A stretch of DNA of 64,000 bases, from NCBI GenBank assembly GCA_045631905.1, contig JAZQVO010000012.1:8227-72226 (forward strand), given 5' to 3'. The position numbers and the translations under genes are program-made. The notes below the pieces were generated by a model. The model made no database searches. It was not told where the DNA came from and saw nothing but the letters and a program-made list of their open reading frames with translations. Below are positions 32,751-41,288 of the stretch, in pieces (the first letter of the stretch is position 1; each line of letters opens with the position of its first letter). The stretch is from HGM04593 sp045631905 (GTDB taxonomy: Bacteria; Bacteroidota; Bacteroidia; Bacteroidales; Bacteroidaceae).

Positions 32751-34418
32751 CTATTTTTTCGACAAGAGAAGGGTTGCGTTATTCAAAGCAACGTCGGTAA
32801 GCTCCTCGCCACTCATCATCTGTGCAATTTCACGCACACGCTCCTCCTGACTGAGTTTAATAATATTTGTTTGTGTCCCCTTCTCGCTCTCCTGCTTGTA
32901 GACCTTGTAGTGCGTTGTACCCAGAGCCGCCACCTGTGGCAGGTGAGTTATGCTGAGCACCTGACACTCGTCGCCACCCATCTGTTGCATCAGACGGCCC
33001 ATGCGCTCGGCTATCACACCCGAGATACCCGTGTCAATCTCATCGAAGATGAGCGTGGGGCGGTTGAGCCTGCCTGCAATGAGCGATTTAAGCGCGAGCA
33101 TCACACGCGCCATCTCACCACCCGATGCAACATCGGACAAGGGTTGCGGAACGCCTATGCTGTTGGCCGAAAAGAGGAAGGTTACAACATCGCTACCCAT
33201 GGTGGTAAAATCGGCCGACGGCGCGATAGCCACCTCGAAACGTATCATGGGCATACCAAGATTCACCAAAACCGCAATAATCTCCTCCTGCAACCTGACA
33301 CCCGCCTCTTTACGAGTGCCTGTGAGCTCCGCCGACAGTGCCGACAACTCCTCGCGAAGAGAAGCACAACGCTTTTCGGCCTCTCGCACCTCCCAATCGC
33401 CGTTATCTATAAGATTAAGCTTTTCGCGATACTCGTCCGCCTGCTCCAAAAGAGCATCGACCGATGTTACACCATGTTTCTTTTGCAGGTCGTACAGGAG
33501 CGCAAGACGGTTATTCACAAATTCGAAGCGGTCGGGACGGAAACGCACGCGCTCGGCACGCTGTTGCAACTCGGCACAGCAATCCTGCAACTCAATATAG
33601 TTGCTCTCTATGCGCTCGGCAAGTTCCGAGGCTGCCGAATAGTGCGAAGATATCCTCGAAAGAGCATTACCGGCTTCGCGCAAAGCACGCAACATGTTTG
33701 CATGCTCATCGCCCTCTATAACGCTGTATGCTGTGTATAGTGCCGACTGAATATCTTCGGCATGAGCAAGTTCCTGCTGTTCCTCCTCGAGCTCCTCCTG
33801 CTCGCCCTTGCGAGGTGCGGCACTCTCAATCTCTTCGAGACGGAAGCGTAACCACTCTTCGTCGCTACGGCTCTTTTCGAGGCGGGAGATGAGCTTTTCG
33901 AGCTCCCTTTTCGCGCCCGTATAAGCAACGTACTTTTCTTTGTATCTCTCCAAAAGAGAGCTGTTGTCGGCAAGCAGGTCGAGCACATTGAGCTGAAAAT
34001 CCTTGTTACCAAGCAACAGATTCTGGTGTTGCGAGTGTATATCTATGAGGTGGGCACCAAGCTCTTTAAGCACCGATGCCGACACCGGCGTGTCGTTAAT
34101 AAAGGCCCTGCTACGCCCTGTTGCCGAGAGCTCACGACGCACAATACAATCGTCGGCACAATAGTCGAGCTCGTTCTCTTCGAAGAAGGGTTGCAACGAA
34201 AAGGCCGAAATATCGAAGTGTCCTTCGATGACACATCGGTCGGCACCCTCGCGTATCGACTTTACGTCGGAACGTTGCCCCAGCATCATAGCCACAGCAC
34301 CAAGGAAGACCGACTTTCCGGCACCCGTCTCACCTGTAATTACAGAGAAACCGGGAGCAAAAGAGACCTCTACGCTCTCTACAAGAGCAAAATTCTTTAT
34401 TACTATCGATTTTAACAT
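32751..34418 (-). CDS. recN: DNA repair protein RecN
   Basis: SMC-like ATPase involved in double-strand break repair. The head domain begins with the Walker A VITGETGAGKSVFLGAV (glycine loop 29-36), the middle is a coiled coil (about residues 150-370), and the C-terminal half contains the signature and Walker B (SDVASGGEMARVMLALK, LIFDEIDTGISG) and ITHLPQVAALG. Length 555 is standard. Its ATG at 34418 directly abuts the stop of the CoaBC fusion gene (34419). Confidence 0.96.
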   Translation of the reverse strand: MLKSIVIKNFALVESVEVSFAPGFSVITGETGAGKSVFLGAVAMMLGQRSDVKSIREGADRCVIEGHFDISAFSLQPFFEENELDYCADDCIVRRELSATGRSRAFINDTPVSASVLKELGAHLIDIHSQHQNLLLGNKDFQLNVLDLLADNSSLLERYKEKYVAYTGAKRELEKLISRLEKSRSDEEWLRFRLEEIESAAPRKGEQEELEEEQQELAHAEDIQSALYTAYSVIEGDEHANMLRALREAGNALSRISSHYSAASELAERIESNYIELQDCCAELQQRAERVRFRPDRFEFVNNRLALLYDLQKKHGVTSVDALLEQADEYREKLNLIDNGDWEVREAEKRCASLREELSALSAELTGTRKEAGVRLQEEIIAVLVNLGMPMIRFEVAIAPSADFTTMGSDVVTFLFSANSIGVPQPLSDVASGGEMARVMLALKSLIAGRLNRPTLIFDEIDTGISGVIAERMGRLMQQMGGDECQVLSITHLPQVAALGTTHYKVYKQESEKGTQTNIIKLSQEERVREIAQMMSGEELTDVALNNATLLLSKK

Positions 34419-36512
34419 CTACAACTGGGTTTGCTTTCGTTCCATAATCTTTTCCCAATCTCCACTCAACGATGCGTTTATGGCAGTGATGGCCTTACGC
34501 GCCTCGTCGCGCTCCTTGTAGGTGCCACGAGAATAAACATTTAGCAACTCCTCGTTTTTATACTCCACAAAGAGCTTGGGAAAGTAGGCCAACGATTTTG
34601 CATCGTAGGCTTTTTTCAACACATCGACACACTCGTGTATAACTTTGCGACCTTGGTTGGCATTCTTGTACATGATGTCGAGCCCCAAACGGTGATACTT
34701 GTAGACAACCTTGCGCAAGGGCTCAAACACACCGCTCATGTAATCGTCTATTATGGAGTAACGATTATTGTCGCTACTCGACGCACGCCAACCTGCATCG
34801 CCCAGGGTTTGTGCGTTGTTGGCTATATTTTGCGCTTTGTTAAGCCACTCGTTACCGCCAAGCTCTCCCATAGAATCCATGTCGAAGCCAATTATCATGT
34901 AGGCATAAAAAGCAAGCACGGCTGTGAGGTTGTTGTCTATATTATCTTCGTTAAATTCGAGGCGGTCGAAGGGTTGATAGGAGAATTTTATCGACTTATC
35001 CTCGTACTTGAACGTGGTTGTCGTGTATGTGGAACCATACACGGGGCGTGTACCCTGCACCATGAGCGAACAGGTGAAGGAGCCGTCGGGTGCATACTCC
35101 TCGACCACAAAATTAAAGGAGCAATCTATGCGTTCCCCCTCTTCGTACGTGTTTTCGGTCCACTTACGCTCGTTCAGAAACTGTGTAATACCCTCTTTGA
35201 GTTGGTCGAAAACTTTTGTGTCGGCACCCTGAACCTTTGAATGATTAAGCGCAACCTTTGCGTTGAGCTCCTCACCTGCCGCCGAGACTACCGACGGCAT
35301 GAGCACAAACAGTGCCACAAGCAACAGCTTGGAGAGGTAGGATATGATGTCGCGTGCAACATCGGTTTTACTCTTCAAAGGGTACTCAACCTGCTCCTCG
35401 TTGCTTATAATGGTGACTTTGTTGGTGTCGTGTGCAAAACCGGCCCCTTTGTCGGCAAGGGAATTTAACACAATAAAGTCGAGGTTCTTTTTTGCAAGCT
35501 TCTCGCGAGCATGCAACTCGCCGTCGTTTGTCTCCAAGGCAAAGCCCACAAGACGTTGCTCAGGCCTCTTTGCCTTGCCAAGAGCGGCGGCAATATCTTT
35601 GTTGGCCTCCAACTCTATGGTCATGCCCTCTCCCGTGCGTTTTATCTTTTTGTCGGCACAAGTGGCAGGACGATAGTCGGCAACAGCGGCACTCAGTATA
35701 GCCACGTCACACGAGGGAAAAACCTCGGTAGCGGCCTTGTACATCTCCTCGGCCGACTCCACCTTCACTCTCTCTATCGAGGGGTAAGGTGTTTCCAGCG
35801 ACACAGGACCCGAAACAAGGGTAACCTTCGCTCCGCGCTTGGCACACTCGGCAGCTATGGCAAAGCCCATCTTACCTGTCGAGTAATTACCTATAAAACG
35901 CACAGGGTCTATCTTCTCATATGTGGGCCCGGCCGTAATGAGCAGATGTTTCCCCTTCAACGAGCTACCTTCCAAAAAAAAATCGTTGAGCACCTGTACT
36001 ATATTCTCGGGCTCCTCCATGCGACCCTTACCGCTCAGATGGCTTGCAAGCTCGCCCGATGCTGGCTCTATGATGTGATTACCATAGCCTTTCAGCACCT
36101 GCAAATTGTGCTGTGTTGATGGGTGGGCAAACATGTCGAGGTCCATAGCCGGAGCTATAAACACAGGAGCCTTCATCGAAAGATAGGTTGTAACAAGCAG
36201 GTTGTCGGCTATGCCACCTGCCATCTTCCCAAGTGTCGATGCTGTGGCTGGAGCCACTATCATCGCGTCGGCCCACAGGCCAAGCTCCACGTGGCTGTGC
36301 CAAGAGCCGTCGTTGGCATTAAAAAAGTCGCACAACACCGCCCTGCCCGACAAGGTGGAGAGGGTGAGAGGGGTTATAAATTCCTTGCTCGATGGTGTCA
36401 TCACCACCTGAACCTCGGCCCCCGCCTTTACTAACAGGCGTACAAGTATTGCCGCCTTGTAGGCGGCAATACTTCCGGTTACACCCAATACTATTTTCTT
36501 TCCTTTAAGCAT
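34419..36512 (-). CDS. coaBC: CoaBC pantothenate-pathway enzyme fused in frame to a DUF4835 (PorD-like) protein
   Basis: Residues 1-394 are a complete CoaBC: flavoprotein decarboxylase part (VLGVTGSIAAYKAA; His74 in SHVEL; APAMDLDMFAHPS) and phosphopantothenoylcysteine synthetase part (LLITAGPTYEKIDPVRFIGN; FALETND; KKNLDFIVLNSL). CoA synthesis is cytoplasmic. Without any stop the frame continues into LLLVALFVLMPSVVSA (396-411), a perfect signal-peptide core and cleavage site, and then about 285 residues of DUF4835 (EELNAKVALNHSKVQG...), an exported family associated in Bacteroidota with the type IX secretion system. In relatives these are normally adjacent separate genes of about 400 and 300 codons. 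No in-frame ATG lies before the hydrophobic core, so a separate start would have to be TTG or GTG. The reading frame is unbroken over 697 codons. A real fusion, a membrane-tethered polyprotein, or a deletion of the intergenic stop are all possible. Confidence 0.9.
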   Translation of the reverse strand: MLKGKKIVLGVTGSIAAYKAAILVRLLVKAGAEVQVVMTPSSKEFITPLTLSTLSGRAVLCDFFNANDGSWHSHVELGLWADAMIVAPATASTLGKMAGGIADNLLVTTYLSMKAPVFIAPAMDLDMFAHPSTQHNLQVLKGYGNHIIEPASGELASHLSGKGRMEEPENIVQVLNDFFLEGSSLKGKHLLITAGPTYEKIDPVRFIGNYSTGKMGFAIAAECAKRGAKVTLVSGPVSLETPYPSIERVKVESAEEMYKAATEVFPSCDVAILSAAVADYRPATCADKKIKRTGEGMTIELEANKDIAAALGKAKRPEQRLVGFALETNDGELHAREKLAKKNLDFIVLNSLADKGAGFAHDTNKVTIISNEEQVEYPLKSKTDVARDIISYLSKLLLVALFVLMPSVVSAAGEELNAKVALNHSKVQGADTKVFDQLKEGITQFLNERKWTENTYEEGERIDCSFNFVVEEYAPDGSFTCSLMVQGTRPVYGSTYTTTTFKYEDKSIKFSYQPFDRLEFNEDNIDNNLTAVLAFYAYMIIGFDMDSMGELGGNEWLNKAQNIANNAQTLGDAGWRASSSDNNRYSIIDDYMSGVFEPLRKVVYKYHRLGLDIMYKNANQGRKVIHECVDVLKKAYDAKSLAYFPKLFVEYKNEELLNVYSRGTYKERDEARKAITAINASLSGDWEKIMERKQTQL

Positions 36513-36515
36513 CTT

Positions 36516-37283
36516 CTATTTATTAAATTCACGAATCTTTATTCGTGTGAGAACCTGTTTTGTGTTCAACGGAAAATCGCCGTTCATCATCCAACCATAA
36601 TAACTTGGGTCGCGACGCAAAACCTCGGCAACCGAAAAACCTTTATACTTTCCAAAGTTAAAGACCTCGGTTCCGGCATCGTCGTACACAAAACGACCTG
36701 CAAAATCTACGTTTTTTGTAAACGAGCTCTCACGGGCAAGTGCCTCCACGCTATTCTCCATGTCGTCGTAGTGGTCGAGCTGTGCTTTCAGCACCTCATA
36801 TGTGGCACGTGTGTCGGCAAGGGCACTATGGGCGTTGTCGAACTCTGTACCGCAATAGAATTTGTGTGCTGCCGACAACGTACGAGGCTCACGTTTGTGG
36901 TAGAGCACCTGCACATCTATTGCATGGTGTCGTGTGAGGTCGATATCGACCTGTGCACGCAGAAACTCCTCGGCAAGCATGGGCAGGTCGAAACGGTTCG
37001 AATTAAAACCCGCCACGTCACAACCCTCAAAATCGGTGGCAATCTCCTTGGCTATCTCTTTGAAGAGCGGTGCATCTTTCACATCTTCGTCGTAAATGCC
37101 ATGCACGGCCGATGCTCCCTCGGGTATGTGTATTCCAGGGTTCACGCGACGCGAATACTCCTTCTCGCTACCGTCGGGGAACACCTTGATATAGCATATC
37201 TCCACTATTCTGTCCTTTGAGACATCTACTCCTGTTGTCTCCAAGTCGAAGAACACAAGTGGCTTTTTCAAATTCAGCTTCAT
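36516..37283 (-). CDS. DnaQ-like 3'-5' exonuclease
   Basis: A 255-residue DEDD-family exonuclease. The Exo I motif is FFDLETTG (residues about 11-18), Exo II is GFNSNRFDLPML and Exo III HSALADTRAT, with the final conserved His-Asp pair of the DEDDh type. It resembles the epsilon proofreading subunit of DNA polymerase III. The C-terminal 60 residues (FGKYKGFSVAEVLRRDPSYYGWMMNG) form the small module often attached to such nucleases in Bacteroidota. It follows dnaN by four bases, which supports a replication/repair role. Confidence 0.92.
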   Translation of the reverse strand: MKLNLKKPLVFFDLETTGVDVSKDRIVEICYIKVFPDGSEKEYSRRVNPGIHIPEGASAVHGIYDEDVKDAPLFKEIAKEIATDFEGCDVAGFNSNRFDLPMLAEEFLRAQVDIDLTRHHAIDVQVLYHKREPRTLSAAHKFYCGTEFDNAHSALADTRATYEVLKAQLDHYDDMENSVEALARESSFTKNVDFAGRFVYDDAGTEVFNFGKYKGFSVAEVLRRDPSYYGWMMNGDFPLNTKQVLTRIKIREFNK

Positions 37284-37287
37284 GGCA

Positions 37288-38415
37288 TCAATCGGTTAGC
37301 ATCATAGGCATGAGCAACATGAGCAACTCCTGTTTGTCTACCTGCTCGGCGGGAACAATAACTCCTGCACGCGAAGGGTCGGCAAGCTCGAATATAACGT
37401 CCTGACCGGGGATATTATTGAGAATATCGATGAGGAATATGGCTCTGAAACCGATGTTCATGGGCATACCCTCGTAACTGCAAGTAATGCTCTCCTCGGC
37501 CGATGTCGAGAAGTCGGTATCCTGTGCCGAAACAATTATCTTGTTATCCTCTATGTGAAGCTTTACAAGGCTCACTTGCGACGAGAATATAGCAACACGA
37601 CGCAATGCGCTGATGAGAGCGACACGGTCCACGGTAAGCTTGTGAGGGTTGTTCTGGGGTATTACCGAGTTGTAGTTGGGGTAACGACCGTCCTGCAAAC
37701 GGCTTATAAGTTTGTACTCTCCCATGGTGAAGATTGCGAAACGTCCGTCAAACTCAACAGTTACCTCTTCTTCATCGTCCTTGCCAAGAAGGTTCTTCAA
37801 GAGTGTCGAAGGTTTCTTGGGAAGAATGAAGGCCGACTTTTCGGCACCTGTAACCGAGCAGTCGCGACAACGCGCGAGCTTGTGACCGTCGGTTGCCACA
37901 ATAGTGATGCTCTCGGGGTCAAAGTCAAAATATACACAACTCATGAAGCGACGCATCTCGTCTTCGCCTGCTGTTGCAAAGAGGGAACAAGAGATACCGT
38001 TGGCAAGCACATTGGCGGGTACCGATATTTTAACAGCGTCCTCGCCCAAAACGGCTGCCGAGGGATACTCGTCGGCATTGTAAGCCACCATGCTGTATTT
38101 ACCATTCAGGTAAAGTACATTAACCTCCAAAGTATCTTTGTTCACTTCGAAACGAAGAGGCTGTTCCGAAATCTCCTTCAATGAGTCGATAAGTATTTTT
38201 GCCGATATTGCAAAATTAAAATCCTCGGAAGACTCCACAACCTCGAACGATGTATTGAGGGTATTGTCGGGGCTCGATGCAGTAAGTGTGAGCACGTTAC
38301 CCTGCAATTCAAACAAGATACAATCCAATACCGGTATAGGGTTCTTTGAGTTGATTACACGGCTGATTGTCTGCAAGCGTGAAGACAACAGCGAGCTTGA
38401 TACTGTAAAATTCAT
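37288..38415 (-). CDS. dnaN: DNA polymerase III beta sliding clamp
   Basis: Ring-forming processivity clamp of 375 residues with three repeated clamp domains. Recognisable segments are the N-terminal LLSSRLQTISRVINSKNPIPVLDCILF and the middle IVATDGHKLARC. The C-terminal hydrophobic-pocket strand (LLMLLMPMMLTD) replaces the usual MPMRL-type ending. First gene of the leftward dnaN-exonuclease-coaBC-recN-rlmB group. dnaA and an origin are not next to it. Confidence 0.96.
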   Translation of the reverse strand: MNFTVSSSLLSSRLQTISRVINSKNPIPVLDCILFELQGNVLTLTASSPDNTLNTSFEVVESSEDFNFAISAKILIDSLKEISEQPLRFEVNKDTLEVNVLYLNGKYSMVAYNADEYPSAAVLGEDAVKISVPANVLANGISCSLFATAGEDEMRRFMSCVYFDFDPESITIVATDGHKLARCRDCSVTGAEKSAFILPKKPSTLLKNLLGKDDEEEVTVEFDGRFAIFTMGEYKLISRLQDGRYPNYNSVIPQNNPHKLTVDRVALISALRRVAIFSSQVSLVKLHIEDNKIIVSAQDTDFSTSAEESITCSYEGMPMNIGFRAIFLIDILNNIPGQDVIFELADPSRAGVIVPAEQVDKQELLMLLMPMMLTD

Positions 38416-38457
38416 ATATATCTAATTTTATGTTGTTACTATGTAGTTGTTTGCGCC

Positions 38458-38473
38458 ACGCGCACACGCGCGT
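38458..38473 (-). promoter_or_regulatory. short GC hairpin in the dnaN leader
   Basis: ACGCGC-ACAC-GCGCGT, a perfect 6-bp stem in an otherwise A/T-rich leader between the dnaN -7 box and ATG. Function unknown. Confidence 0.4.
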
Positions 38474-38481
38474 AGTAGCTA

Positions 38482-38515
38482 CAAAGATAAAACTAAATAT
38501 AATATAGCCCACAAA
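38482..38515 (-). promoter_or_regulatory. promoter of dnaN
   Basis: On the minus strand TTTG (38515-38512) and TATCTTTG (38489-38482, exact TAnnTTTG), with a 22-base spacer that is slightly long. The leader is about 65 bases. Confidence 0.55.
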
Positions 38516-38530
38516 AACAGGTAAAAAAAA

Positions 38531-38561
38531 TTGCTTATCGCCGATAAAAGCACTATTTTCG
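38531..38561 (+). promoter_or_regulatory. promoter of the DUF3127 gene
   Basis: ATTG, a 20-base spacer and TATTTTCG (38554-38561, one mismatch to TAnnTTTG). It lies back to back with the dnaN promoter, leaving a leader of about 20 bases. Confidence 0.45.
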
Positions 38562-38583
38562 CAAGGAATTTTGAAAAGGTATT

Positions 38584-38961
38584 ATGGAAATAACAGGAAA
38601 AATCATTGCGGTACTGCCCGAAAGAGGCGGTACGTCCAAAATGGGAAACGAGTGGAAAATGCAGGAATATGTAATTGAGACACACGAGCAATACCCCAAG
38701 AAGATGTGTTTCAACATATTCGGAGCCGACAAGATAGCACAGTTCAACATTCAGATAGGCGAAGAGGTAACAGTATCGTTCGATATCAACGCACGCGAAT
38801 ATAACGGTCGTTGGTACAACGACATCAGAGCATGGCGCGTGGAGCGTGGTGCACCCGCACCTATGGGCACAACACCTGCCGACATGCCTGCCATCGATGC
38901 TCCCAAAGCAAAGATTGAGGACTTCGGCGCCCAGAACGATGCCGATGACCTGCCTTTCTAA
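38584..38961 (+). CDS. DUF3127 protein, OB-fold single-strand-binding-like, with an SSB-type C-terminal tip
   Basis: A 125-residue protein. Residues 1-85 read like an OB-fold (MEITGKIIAVLPERGGTSKM...EYVIET, then KMCFNIFGADKIAQFNI and VTVSFDINAREYNGRWYNDIRAWRVE), the Bacteroidota DUF3127 family. A flexible Ala/Pro/Met linker (about 88-112) leads to an acidic tail ending in DADDLPF, strikingly like the DDDIPF tip by which SSB recruits repair proteins. Binding to single-stranded DNA is therefore an inference from architecture. It shares a promoter region with the divergent dnaN. Confidence 0.85.
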   Translation: MEITGKIIAVLPERGGTSKMGNEWKMQEYVIETHEQYPKKMCFNIFGADKIAQFNIQIGEEVTVSFDINAREYNGRWYNDIRAWRVERGAPAPMGTTPADMPAIDAPKAKIEDFGAQNDADDLPF

Positions 38962-38997
38962 AAAAGACTATCAAAGTTGTTAATCGACAACCATTTA

Positions 38998-39037
38998 ACG
39001 CAACGAGGGTGGCCATGGCCACCCTCGTTGCGTTTTT
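38998..39037 (+). terminator. terminator of the DUF3127 gene
   Basis: A perfect 36-base palindrome (38998-39033) with an 18-bp arm (ACGAGGGTGGCC core), followed by TTTTTC. It may also slow transcripts arriving from rho on the other strand. Confidence 0.9.
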
Positions 39038-39064
39038 CATTTTATATGCTTGTCAAGCAGGTTT

Positions 39065-40972
39065 TTATGAGTTCATGCTCATGAGAAACTCGCCGTTATC
39101 TTTGGTCTTTTCCAAACGATCCTTAACAAACTCCATAGCCTCCATAGATGTCATGTCGGCAAGATATTTGCGGAGAATCCACATGCGGTCGAGTGTCTGC
39201 TTGTCGAGCAACAAATCGTCGCGACGTGTGCTCGATGCTATAATATTCACAGCAGGGAATATTCGTTTGTTGCTCAAAGTGCGGTCGAGCTGTAACTCCA
39301 TGTTACCGGTACCCTTGAACTCCTCAAAGATAACCTCGTCCATCTTTGAACCCGTGTCGATGAGGGCGGTAGCAATAATTGTGAGCGAACCACCATTCTC
39401 GATGTTACGTGCGGCACCGAAGAAGCGTTTGGGCTTGTGCAAAGCGTTTGCATCGACACCACCCGACAGCACCTTGCCCGATGCAGGCGACACCGTGTTA
39501 TAGGCACGCGCAAGACGGGTTATTGAGTCGAGGAAAATAACAACATCGTGGCCACATTCAACCATGCGCTTGGCGCGTTCGAGCACAATACCGGCTATCT
39601 TGACATGACGCTCGGCAGGCTCGTCGAAGGTCGATGCAATAACCTCGGCATTTACGCTTCGTGCCATGTCGGTAACCTCCTCGGGACGCTCGTCGATGAG
39701 CAACATAATCATATATGCTTCGGGGTGGTTTGCCGCTATCGCATTCGCTATATCCTTCAACAACATGGTTTTACCGGTCTTGGGTTGCGCTACTATAAGA
39801 GCTCGCTGCCCCTTGCCTATGGGCGAGAAGAGATCGACCACACGAGCCGACATATTGTCGTAATTACCACTGCATAGGGTAAATTTTTCGTCGGGGAAGA
39901 GAGGCACAAGGTTGTCGAACGATACACGGTCGCGCACAAGCTCGGGTGCAAGACCGTTTATACGGTTTACTTTTACCAAGGGGAAATATTTTTCTCCTGC
40001 GCTTGCGGGGCGTATTATACCCTCGACGACATCGCCGGTTTTCAGACCGTAAAGCTTTATCTGTGACTGGGATACATATACATCGTCGGGCGAAGAGAGG
40101 TAGTTATAGTCGGAAGAGCGCAAAAAGCCGTAGTTGTCGGGCATAATCTCCAGCACACCCTCTACGCGCAAAACATCGGCAAAGTCGTACTGTGGTTGCA
40201 CATTCTGACGCTCTTGCTGTTCGTTATTCTCCTGACGCTCCTTTTCGCCACCCTTTGCCTGATGACGGTTCTTATCGTTTTTATATTTCCCTTGACGATT
40301 TTTGTCGAACTTATCGACCAACTCCGCAGGCAACTCCTTTTCGTCGGTGGTGAGCTCCTCTATCGCAACAAAAGCTTCACCTTCGCCATCGTTTTTTTCT
40401 TCGGGCTCAACAACCTCTTCGGGTTGTTGTTCAGCCACAACAGCTTGTTCCTTCTTTTTAGGTTTACGACCGCGTTTCTTGGGGGTTGCAGGCTCCGACG
40501 CAGCAGCCTCCTCGGTTGCCTGCTCCTGAGCGGGTGTTTCCTTCTTTTTAGGTTTACGACCGCGTTTCTTGGGAGTAGCCTCTTGCTCGGTGGCAACAGG
40601 GGTTGTTGTTTCAACCTGCACCTGCTCGGCAACCTGCTCTTTTGGCTCCTCGGGAACGTGTGTCTCGGGCTCGTTTTTCTGTTTCTTAGGCTCGTTCTTG
40701 TCGAGCTTTACAGCCTTGTCGCCCGTGGCGGTGTACACTTTGGAAGCATCGTTCTGTATTCTGTTGCGACGATGTTCGCGACGATGCATGCGTGTCTCCT
40801 CCTTTACCACAGCAGGAGCTCCTGTCTGGCTGTTCTGCAATGCCTGACCGTCGAGAATGCGGTATATGAGTGCATCGCGCTCCAAAGATTTTATACCTTT
40901 TATTCCCAAACCGTCGGCGATAGATTGCAACTCGGCAATCTCTTTGTTCCTTAATTGTTCTATATGATACAT
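39065..40972 (-). CDS. rho: transcription termination factor Rho with long N-terminal insertion
   Basis: Hexameric RNA helicase that ends transcription. Residues 1-43 form the Rho_N helix-extension-helix (MYHIEQLRNKEIAELQSIAD). About residues 55-265 are low-complexity and charged, with two copies of PKKRGRKPKKKE 30 residues apart. The RNA-binding cold-shock domain (VEGVLEIMPDNYGFLRSSDYNY) and the RecA-like ATPase with Walker A (AQPKTGKTMLL) follow. At 635 residues it is about 215 longer than E. coli Rho, in line with other Bacteroidota. The -7 box at 41093-41100 leaves a leader of about 115 bases, long enough for autogenous control. Confidence 0.95.
   Translation of the reverse strand: MYHIEQLRNKEIAELQSIADGLGIKGIKSLERDALIYRILDGQALQNSQTGAPAVVKEETRMHRREHRRNRIQNDASKVYTATGDKAVKLDKNEPKKQKNEPETHVPEEPKEQVAEQVQVETTTPVATEQEATPKKRGRKPKKKETPAQEQATEEAAASEPATPKKRGRKPKKKEQAVVAEQQPEEVVEPEEKNDGEGEAFVAIEELTTDEKELPAELVDKFDKNRQGKYKNDKNRHQAKGGEKERQENNEQQERQNVQPQYDFADVLRVEGVLEIMPDNYGFLRSSDYNYLSSPDDVYVSQSQIKLYGLKTGDVVEGIIRPASAGEKYFPLVKVNRINGLAPELVRDRVSFDNLVPLFPDEKFTLCSGNYDNMSARVVDLFSPIGKGQRALIVAQPKTGKTMLLKDIANAIAANHPEAYMIMLLIDERPEEVTDMARSVNAEVIASTFDEPAERHVKIAGIVLERAKRMVECGHDVVIFLDSITRLARAYNTVSPASGKVLSGGVDANALHKPKRFFGAARNIENGGSLTIIATALIDTGSKMDEVIFEEFKGTGNMELQLDRTLSNKRIFPAVNIIASSTRRDDLLLDKQTLDRMWILRKYLADMTSMEAMEFVKDRLEKTKDNGEFLMSMNS
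40448..40573 (-). repeat. direct repeat pair inside rho (basic motif)
   Basis: An exact 36-base sequence at 40448-40483 recurs at 40538-40573, an offset of 90 bases (30 codons). It encodes the duplicated PKKRGRKPKKKE. The spacing is in frame, so recombination between copies would change length by a whole unit. Confidence 0.85.
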
Positions 40973-41092
40973 AATTGTGAATATGAAACTCGGCCCGGAA
41001 AGACCGATTCACTATAAAGAAAATCTATAAAGAATTTGTATGATTATACGACTGAACATGCACAAAACAACACTTGTGCTACTTTTATAATG

Positions 41093-41100
41093 CAAATATA
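41093..41100 (-). promoter_or_regulatory. -7 box of rho
   Basis: On the minus strand TATATTTG matches TAnnTTTG exactly. A TTTG lies 24 bases further upstream, a little too far for a standard spacer. Confidence 0.5.
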
Positions 41101-41183
41101 GGAAAATTGTTTTTAAAATATATGCAAAAATACTTTTTTTTATGCAATTAGCGCCTTTTGAGGGGGTTTTACATAAAAAAGAG

Positions 41184-41219
41184 GGTAAATAAAACAGCGC
41201 GACCATGGTCGCGCTGTTT
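41184..41219 (-). terminator. terminator of the SusC-S8-lipoprotein operon
   Basis: A perfect 28-base palindrome (41192-41219, core GCGCGACCATGGTCGCGC) that on the minus strand runs into TTTTATTTA. It is about 70 bases after the stop of the last gene. Confidence 0.85.
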
Positions 41220-41288
41220 GTTGGTTTATAGTGCTTGGTGCCGATTATATGCCAAAAAGCACCGCATATTATCGGGCCCCAAATACTA

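Larger units (their letters stand above)
40973..41288. other. intergenic region between the S8/LRR operon and rho
   Basis: This 316-base gap contains the rho leader and -7 box (41093-41100) and the terminator of the S8/LRR operon (41184-41219). Between them is a T/A-rich stretch in which I see nothing coding. Confidence 0.6.

Noticed and set aside
38482..38580. Possible replication origin near dnaN
   Set aside because: There is no dnaA gene, no cluster of TTATCCACA-like boxes and no unwinding-type repeats; dnaN is often away from the origin in this phylum.
40200..40760. Low-complexity DNA in rho as a CRISPR-like or satellite array
   Set aside because: Only two exact copies exist, they are in frame within a coding region and explain the protein repeat; there are no regular spacers.
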